Below are positions 56,833-64,000 of a stretch of DNA of 64,000 bases, piece after piece. The DNA comes from Phytopythium helicoides (lineage: Eukaryota > Oomycota > Peronosporomycetes > Pythiales > Pythiaceae): assembly GCA_024867545.1 (NCBI GenBank), contig JANFNE010000020.1, positions 1,116,001-1,180,000 on the forward strand, read 5' to 3'. The position numbers and the translations under genes were made by a program. Numbering within the stretch: the stretch's first letter is position 1; each line of letters begins with the position of its first letter. A model generated the notes under the pieces. That model was not told where the DNA came from. It searched no databases and worked only from the letters and a program-made list of their open reading frames with translations.

Positions 56833-57560
56833 TGATGTTGCGGTGCGGTGTGGTGTCATATGTGTGGTGTTTGCAGGGACTGGAGCTCCGAGGAGACGAG
56901 CGGCGCACGGCGCTGTCGCACACCCGCACCGACGAGGACCCTGGCGCGGTCTGTGAGCCGTGCGAGTGTTCCGACGATGTCGTGCTAACATTTATTTATC
57001 GTTGGTGTGGTGGTATCGTTCTACTGTAGTTGTTCTGATTCTACTGACGCTATTGCTTTAGAAGACACAAACCTGTGTGTTGGTTGTTGTTTTGTGTTGA
57101 TTGTTGAGTTGGTTTGTGCTGACTGGCGATGTGTTGTTATGTTTGGCAGGCGCTGCGGCAGTGGCAGCGGCAGCGGCAGCGGCGGCAGGGTAGGACAGTG
57201 TACGTGTGGCCTGGCCGTGGCTGTGCACTGTCCGGCATTTGGAGCGGCGCGAAGCCGATTTCCCGATCTCTGTCGGTGAGTGCTGTCTGGATGTGCTCAT
57301 GTTTTTGTTCGTCTTTTTCGGTCGTTTTGGTCCTTTGTGCTTGCTAGGTGCCAATATCACAAAAAGAAGGTAGTGCACCAGCGCGACCAGGAACGTGATG
57401 GTACTCTCTCGAATCTGCATGTTGCAGCTACCCTTGCTGATCCAGACGGAGAGTTTTGGATGGCTCCGTATAGCTGGTGTCTGGGTGCGTGGCCCTGTAT
57501 TTGTTTTGCCTTACGGCGATCAAGTTTGTGGCATTCTTCGAAGCATTTTTCGAAGTGCCT

Positions 57561-57597
57561 TAAGCCTTGAGCCTTGAGCCTTGAGCGTTGAGCCTTG
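57561..57597 (+). repeat. CCTTGAG heptamer repeat
   Basis: About five consecutive copies of AGCCTTG/CCTTGAG, one with a single change (GCGTTGAG), followed by TTGCTC repeats. This is a short minisatellite without coding value. Confidence 0.7.
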
Positions 57598-58645
57598 TTC
57601 TTGCTCTTGCTCGTGTGTTTGCTCGGGCCGCTCCGTTTTCAGACAATAACCGGGTATTTGTGGCTGGACACTGCGCTTGGGCGAGTTCTACACTCTGGTG
57701 ATGCATGTTGTCACTTGGCGTGAGGTACCGACGAAAACCTTTCGACGAGAATTGGCCAGCAGTAGACGCGCAGATTCGCTTGCTGCACTAGAGCAGAGCA
57801 CAGGTCTGGGTAGCCGGTCAGTCTGTCCATTCACAGCAAACTACCTGATTGGCAACGCTCTGCTCCTTTATGGTGAAGAGCGAGGTAACAAACCAGCCTC
57901 GTGAGTTTGGCAAAGCTAACAACAAAAAATCTATAAGCAGGAGCCAGTTACATGACCTGAAAGCAAGTCGCTGTGGTCTTCTGACGACTGTTGGGCTGTC
58001 GATGGAAGTGACATGAGATGATATCATCGCATCAGCATCGGGCAGTCTGGCGATTCTCTTCGATCACCCTTTATCTTCTGCCCGACTCGCCACTATTTTA
58101 CATCGCGGCTCTTTCACGCACTTACTTGAGTCGGATCGCACCGCTTGCCATCTCTTGCCATCGCTGGTATTGCCGATTAGGAATGCCGTCTCCAACCGAG
58201 TTGTTGCTCTCTTCGCGCTTTTTGAACTCACGCTTTGAGTATAGCATTTGCTGAAGGAGCCACACTCAGTGTCCACTTGACCGGCTTCGAAATGTTTGCT
58301 AGATTGTGCCAAATACACATGGAGGACTCATCATGTTTGCGCCACACGGCCCAAGAGCTGAACTGTGCACACGAAGTGCCGGTGGTCTTCCAGCGAGCGT
58401 GAGCGGCGAGAACGACAGCAGTGGAGTCGCGTTACGGCAGGTGGCAGCGGCTTCGAGACGACCGTTTGAGGTGCGTTGATGGCTAATTGCTGATATGCTG
58501 AGCCTGTTGGCGGCGCTTTAGGTGGAGTGCCCAATGCGCAGATGCCGCGGGAAAAAAAGCATTCACAATCGAGGCAATTAGGAGATATGAGAGGATTCCC
58601 GGGTGCTCACTTTAGGGTGCTGCAGGAGGTGAAGCGCCAGCAAAC

Positions 58646-61600
58646 ATGGAGGAGGTTGGGCAGAAGCTCCTGGACTTCTCGCAGCCGTTCGACGTCGAGG
58701 CGCTGGACCAGGTGGTCGCGTGCATGAATGACGCAAAGAGCCCACACCAACGCATCGCCAATCAGATCCTGGTGGCGCTGCAGGACCACCAGGACTCGTG
58801 GACGCGTGCGTCCGACATACTTGAAAAGTCGGCGAGTCCGCAGACCAAATACTTTGGCCTGCAGATCCTAGAAGACGCCATCCGCTTCCGGTGGAAGGTC
58901 TTGCCCAAGGACCAGCGTGAGGGCATCAAGAGTTACGTAGTCGGCACGCTAGTGGCTGTGCGTACTTGGTAGAATGATAAGGACGTAGGCGCTTCCGCTA
59001 ACGATAGTTCTGTTTGTCAGATGTCTTCGAACGAGGTGACGCTGCGCCAGGAGCGCGTGTTCATAAACAAGATGGACCTCGTGCTCGTGCAAGTGCTCAA
59101 ACATGAGTGGCCGCAGAACTGGCCCTCATTCATTTCGGATATTGTTGCGTCCAGCAAGGTGCGCTTGCAATTCAAGATCTTGACTGACTTGCGCAAGGTG
59201 GTGCCAGGACTAATCAGTAATGCTGGCAGACGTCCGAGATTTTGTGCGAGAACAACATGAAAATCCTGAAACTGCTGAGCGAGGAGGTTTTTGACTTCTC
59301 CAAAGATCAGCTCACGGAGCAGAAGGCGAAGACTCTGAAGGAGAACCTCAACCATGAGTTCACGCAGATCTTTCAGGTGCGCCGACATGGTATTTTGCTT
59401 CACGATGTTATTTCTTCAAGCTGATTCACCAGCTTAATGCTTATTACTCAGCTTGTGTGAGTTCGTGCTGAAGAAGTCGACACACGCCCCGCTGCTGACG
59501 ATCACTCTCCAGACGCTGCTGCGTTTCCTAAGCTGGATCCCGCTGGGGTTCATTTTCGAGACGGATATGATCCAGATCTTGGTAACTAAATTTCTGTCCA
59601 CTGGCCTCTTTCGCAATGACACGGTCAGCTGTCTGAGCGAGATTGCCATGCTTCGCGATGTTCCTGCGCAGTACGACAACGTCTATGTACAACTTTACAT
59701 GGGCGTGCTGAATGAAGTGGGCAAGATCCTTCCTCTTGGCAGCTCGTTCACCCCTATTTGGGAGCAAGATGAGATCTTTGTGCAGCGTCTGAGTATCTTC
59801 TTCACGAGCTTTTTTCGCTACCACATCCAGGTGATCAAGCGTCCAATCTGTGCTCCTGGCGATGTGCCTCACCAGGCCCTCGTAGCAGGCTTGAGTCACC
59901 TGGTGTCGATTTCGGAGGTTGAGGATGACGGTATCTTCAAAATCTGCCTTGACTACTGGCACATCTTCACGAAGGGTCTGTACAGTATCGATCAGAGCCA
60001 AGCCATTGCGCTGACAGACTTCCAAGACCAAACGAACAATATCCAGGAGTTGGTGTCTGTCGTGATGACCCGTGTGCGCTACATGATGATCTCCAAGATG
60101 GTCAAACCGTCTGAGGTTCTGGTTGTGGAAGACGAGAACGGAGATATTGTGCGCGAGATGACAAAAGACACGGAGGCTCTTTCGCAGTACAAGACCATGC
60201 GCGAGACGCTAGTGTATCTTACGCATTTAAACTACGACGACACGGAGACTATCATGCTCGAAAAGTTGGCAGGACAGGTGGAGGGCTACGGAGTGGTCGT
60301 GGAACAATCTCAACACGCTTTGCTGGGCTATCGGCTCCATCTCTGGTGCCATGAGTGAGGAGAACGAGAGGCGATTTCTCGTTACAGTTATCAAGGATCT
60401 GCTTGAGCTGACCGAAATGAAGCGCGGTAAGGACAATAAGGCTGTCGTGGCGTCCAACATTATGTACGTAGTTGGTCAGTACCCGCGCTTCCTCCGCGCG
60501 CACTGGAAGTTCCTGCGGACTGTCGTAAACAAACTGTTTGAGTTCATGCACGAGCTACACCCTGGTGTGCAAGACATGGCGTGTGATACCTTTCTGAAGA
60601 TATCGCAGAAGTGCAGGCGCACGTTTGTGGTGATTCAAAGAGGTGAGGTGCGCCCTTTCTTAGAGGACCTTCTAGATGAGCTTCCACGTATTGTCTCGGA
60701 TCTGAAGACCCACCAAGTGCACACTTTCTACGAAGCTGTGGCTATTGTGCTTGCTGCTGAGAACGACTCCGGCAGAAAGCAGACAATGCTGGCTCGCTTA
60801 ATGAGCCTACCGAACGATGCCTGGAAGTCGACGATGCTGCAGGCGGCGCACAAGGTCTCGATTCTGTATGATACTCTCGGGGTCAAAGAGATTATCAAAA
60901 TTATTCGTACGAACGTGCACGTGTGCAAGGCTGTTGGTCACAACGGGTTCATCTCACAGATGGGCTTTATCTTCGAAGACTTGATGAGTGTGTACGTTGC
61001 ACACAGTCAGCGCATTTCGCAGCATGTGGAGCAAGGTACGTTGAGTATCGAGCGCATGCACCTCGGATGTGGTCGTATTGGAATACTCACGTGGAATGAT
61101 TTTAATTCACAGGAGGCGAGATTGCCGTGAAGTCTTCAAATGTCCGCGCTCTCCGTAGCGCTAAGAAGGAGACGTTACGGCTGATGGACGCGTTCTTTGA
61201 GCATGTATCGGCAGATGACGCGTCGCGGCAGCTGGTGGCGAGCCATTTCCTTCCTAAGTTGCTTGACACGGTGCTGGGGGACTACCAGGCGATGATTCCA
61301 TCCGCAAGGGAGGCGGAGACCCTCAGCCTTCTCGCAACTATTATCAACAAGGAACAGAGTGTTGTCTCCCACGTAGTGCCCACGATCCTGGAAGTTGTGT
61401 TCAAGTGCACTCTGCAAATGATAACCAAGAATTTTGAAGACTTTCCCGAGCACCGAGCCAACTTTTTCCACCTGCTGCGAGCCGTGAATGACTACTGTTT
61501 CGAAGCTCTGTTTGCAATCTCCGGGGAGCAACAAAAACTCGTAGTGGACTCGATTATCTGGGCATTCAAGCATACGGAGCGCACCGTCGCAGATACTGGC

Positions 61601-62164
61601 CTGGCGACTCTGTTCGCCTTGCTCCTGAGCATCCAGGAGAGACCGCAAATTGCGACAGGCTTCTACCTGTCATTTTACCTGCTGCTGCTCCAGGATATCT
61701 TGGCGGTGCTGACAGACCGCCTACACAAGTTTGGCTTCAAGATGCACGCCGCAATTCTGCGTCACATGTTCTCGATCGTCGAGAACAACCAGGTGTCGGT
61801 GCCTCTGTGGGAGTCGCTGCCGAGCCCACTGGCCATGCCAGCCGGACAGACGAACTCTGCGTTCCTGAAAGACTACGTGGCGAATTTAATCGGCAGCTCA
61901 TTTCCAAACTTGTCACGCTCGCAGGTGGTCGAGTTTGTGGCCGGATGCTTTGACATGACCAAGGACCTGCCGACGTTCAAGAAGCACTTGCGGGACTTCC
62001 TCGTCAACATCAAGGAGTTCGCCGGCGAGGACGATGTCGATCTGTTCCTGGAGGAGGACCTCGCCCGCTCGCAGCTGCAGGGGCAGCAAGAAATGGCCGC
62101 TCGTCTGGCAGTTCCAGGCCTCATCAACCCGAACGAGCGTCCCGACGAGATGGCCGACCTCTGA
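58646..62164 (+). CDS. XPO1: Exportin-1 (CRM1), two frame breaks
   Basis: Exons 58646-58957, 59021-59158, 59230-59376, 59452-61035 and 61113-62164. They give 1076 aa after skipping one base at the start of exon 4 (59452-59454) and one near 60287. Matches to CRM1 are long: [98 protein letters not shown]1 carries proteins with leucine-rich export signals, and some RNAs, out of the nucleus with RanGTP. The groove residue that is Cys528 in humans is Thr here ([10 protein letters not shown], codon 60411-60413). Family length is about 1070, so the gene is complete. Confidence 0.93.
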
Positions 62165-62351
62165 TGGGTTCACCTTGAAGTTCCGTCTCTGTATTTCAAT
62201 GTCCTCATACAACTAGTTCCTTTCAAAACCCGATAGTCCATCGCATCTCTTTCTAGAGGTCGCTCGTTGCTCTCCCTTCTGGAAGAAAGCTGACAAGGAT
62301 ACCGTACCAAGCCGAGCTACGCTCGCCTTCCTTCCTCGCTCGCTGGGCAAC

Positions 62352-63659
62352 ATGCTGCTGCGCGTGCGCTCCAAGAACGGCATCTGGCGCGTGGCCGACT
62401 TGTCTCCGCAGTCGACGGTGGCCGACGTCAAGGCGTGGATCGCCTCGCACCACTCGATCGCGGCCGCCAAGCAGCAGCTGGCGCTGGATCCGCAGGGTTC
62501 GCGCGCGCTGCTCGACGACTCGGCGACGCTGCGCTCGCTGCAGCTCGGCCACGGCGACATGCTGTACTTGGAGTACGACGGGGAGCTCGTGGGCAGCGGC
62601 AGCGCGGCGCCGACGGCCGTGCGCACCAAGATCGCGGCGGACGGGACGCTGACGCCCGTGACGTTCGAGGACGCCGGCGACAAGCGCGGCTTCCGCCCGG
62701 GGCTCAAGTCGCTGCGGGACATGAAGATGCACTGGACGCTGGGCGAGTTCATGCGCATGGACGCGCAGTTTGAGTTCAAGATCAGCGCGCAGAAGGAGGC
62801 ACATGTGAGCCAGGTTGCGCTCGACGGCGCGAGTTGCGACGACTTCCAGCGCTACTTGCGCCAGTTCGCCTTCCAGCAGTCGCGCTGCGGGTGGCTATAC
62901 GGCTCGGTGGACGCCGAGACTAAGCAGGTGACGGTCGACTTTATCTACGAGCCGCCGCAGCACGGAGACCCCGACGGCTTTGATGTGCTGGACGACCCGC
63001 TGGCCGACCGCGTGGACGCCATCGCGCACGCGCTGGGCCGTGAGAAGGTCGGATGGGTGTTCTCGCACCCGCCGCGCGAAGACGAGAGCTTCCACTTCTC
63101 GGCGCGCGAGGTCATGCTCGCGGCACAGCTGCAGGCGGATGCTGGCGGCAAGGGCTCGCTGTTCGTGACGCTCAAGGTGACGCTGGACAAGCAGGGACAG
63201 GCGAGCTTCGAGGCGTTCCAGCTGAGTGACCAGTGCGTCGAGATGTTTGCCGCCGGTGCGCTGCTCGAGAGCGAGGGCAACCCGATGGTGTGTGCCGTGC
63301 ACGATACATTCACGGCGCTTGTGGAGATGAAGCCCGCGCCTGAGATCGACAACAACTTCTTCCTGTGCGTCGTGCCCGTAGTCACGCAGGACTCGGGCTT
63401 CAAGAGCGACTTCCCCAAGCTCAACCGCGAGGGCGAGGCCGGGCTGCGCTCGCGCTCTGCGCTGCAGTCGCAGCTGTCCAAGTACCGCAACGAGGCATTC
63501 TCAGACCGCCTCCGCGACTTCCAGCTGCTCGTGTTCCTCGCCGACTTCCTGGATATCGACACGGACATGCCAGCGATCTGCCACGCCGTGAGCGATCCCG
63601 AGACGGCCATCGACTCGGGCTACGAGCTGCTCATCGAGTCGGTCGCGGGCAGTCACTGA
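62352..63659 (+). CDS. NPL4: NPL4-like cofactor of Cdc48/p97
   Basis: 435 aa, one exon. An N-terminal ubiquitin-like domain (LLRVRSKNGIWRVADLSPQS, then LGHGDMLYLEYDG) is followed by a linker with MKMHWTLGEFMRMD. The MPN-type NPL4 core follows (CGWLYGSVDAETKQVTVDFI, YEPPQHGDPDGF, KVGWVFSHPPRED, NPMVCAVHDTFTALVEMKP, NNFFLCVVPVV). With Ufd1 it recruits ubiquitinated proteins to the Cdc48 unfoldase. The MPN metal site is not kept, as is usual for NPL4. No NPL4 zinc finger cysteines are seen, and the core reads like the plant-type protein. There are no frame breaks despite high GC. It lies 188 bp downstream of XPO1. Confidence 0.9.
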   Translation: MLLRVRSKNGIWRVADLSPQSTVADVKAWIASHHSIAAAKQQLALDPQGSRALLDDSATLRSLQLGHGDMLYLEYDGELVGSGSAAPTAVRTKIAADGTLTPVTFEDAGDKRGFRPGLKSLRDMKMHWTLGEFMRMDAQFEFKISAQKEAHVSQVALDGASCDDFQRYLRQFAFQQSRCGWLYGSVDAETKQVTVDFIYEPPQHGDPDGFDVLDDPLADRVDAIAHALGREKVGWVFSHPPREDESFHFSAREVMLAAQLQADAGGKGSLFVTLKVTLDKQGQASFEAFQLSDQCVEMFAAGALLESEGNPMVCAVHDTFTALVEMKPAPEIDNNFFLCVVPVVTQDSGFKSDFPKLNREGEAGLRSRSALQSQLSKYRNEAFSDRLRDFQLLVFLADFLDIDTDMPAICHAVSDPETAIDSGYELLIESVAGSH

Positions 63660-64000
63660 GCGTTATGTATTGGCCGCCATGGAGAGCTCCTGGCGCGGCG
63701 GAGACCAGTATGACGCGGAGGCTGTCGCCAGGCGCTCCCTGCACGAGTATCCAGCCCACGGTGTACGGTTTCCGCCGCTGCATGCTTCTCTTCCTCGACG
63801 ACGAGCGGTGCATGCTTACCCATCCCATCCCTTGAATGCGCGGTATCAGGTCCAAGAAAGAAGAACCTGCAGTTCTCTAGCGAACAGTATGCCCCCAATC
63901 AATGACGCCTCCATGACGCTGCAGCTCCCACGCCTCCGGTCTCTTGTTGCTGTCGACATGTTGGAGTCACGCAGCCACCCGCTCGCTCATGATCGGATCG
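63660..64000. other. Right-edge intergenic, 341 bp
   Basis: This holds the 3' flank of the NPL4 gene and perhaps the start of the next gene's regulatory region. Short ORFs on both strands have no domain character. Confidence 0.4.

Larger units (their letters stand above)
56626..58645 (+). other. Unresolved stretch, possible multi-exon gene plus low-complexity DNA
   Basis: An ATG at 56680 opens MASPFAVPAVAVTTC just downstream of the CCAAT block. Acceptor-like sites then precede GC-rich, open segments at 56877-56985 and 57149-57276, the second containing a CAG/GCG-rich run and VYVWPGRG in one frame. I could not join these into one convincing protein. From 57300 to 58645 only short ORFs are seen on either strand, none with domain character. 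The segment directly before 58646 must hold the XPO1 promoter. Confidence 0.3.

Noticed and set aside
56678..57029. Cys-rich ORF (repeated LCCAV) that resembles a membrane or toxin-like peptide
   Set aside because: It is produced by the TGCTG microsatellite read in one frame; no start context or conservation pattern.

Overview
The window is nuclear DNA of a eukaryote, most likely an oomycete (stramenopile). Most genes are interrupted by short GT-AG introns of about 50-120 bp. Intergenic gaps are small and genes lie on both strands. The gene set mixes conserved eukaryotic housekeeping proteins with types usual in oomycetes: a secreted three-domain Kazal inhibitor, a PX-START protein, large multi-pass membrane proteins and a secreted GH3 glycosidase. 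There is no bacterial-style operon, no CRISPR array, and no tRNA or rRNA gene that I can support. Species cannot be fixed from the sequence alone.

Layout. 1-10.6 kb: an ABHD4/5-type hydrolase (cut by the left edge), a RING protein, an SR-type protein, V-ATPase subunit C, a peroxisomal-type Lon protease and an ADP-ribosylglycohydrolase. 10.8-20.2 kb: two related small coiled-coil proteins with Cys-rich tails, a secreted GH3 glucosidase, a multi-pass membrane protein, and the Kazal inhibitor, with two gene-poor gaps. 20.6-37.1 kb: a HAD phosphatase, CstF77/RNA14, a coiled-coil protein, a GOLD-domain protein, a small BAF/HhH-like protein, FANCD2, and a large protein carrying a repeated ECTFxPx[IV] module. 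37.3-50.9 kb: a PX-START protein, a disordered basic protein, a proline-rich triple-C2/EF-hand fusion, an IFI6/IFI27-like locus, two coiled-coil or acidic proteins that may be one gene, and a tail-anchored amphipathic protein. 51.3-63.7 kb: ATAD3, a large multi-pass membrane protein, a poorly resolved CCAAT-rich locus, exportin-1 and NPL4.

Functional threads. The housekeeping genes cover RNA 3'-end processing (CstF77), splicing (the SR-type protein), nuclear export (XPO1), proteostasis (Lon, NPL4, RING), organelle upkeep (V-ATPase, ATAD3) and crosslink repair (FANCD2). The coiled-coil, TQT-motif and ECTFxP proteins look like cytoskeletal or flagellar components, but that is inference.

Quality note. 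Several conserved genes carry single-base frame changes. Six lie between 51.9 and 60.3 kb, and all can be read as one surplus base at a C-T step. Consensus errors are the simplest reason. Proteins are described as read across these points by homology, and the breaks are marked.
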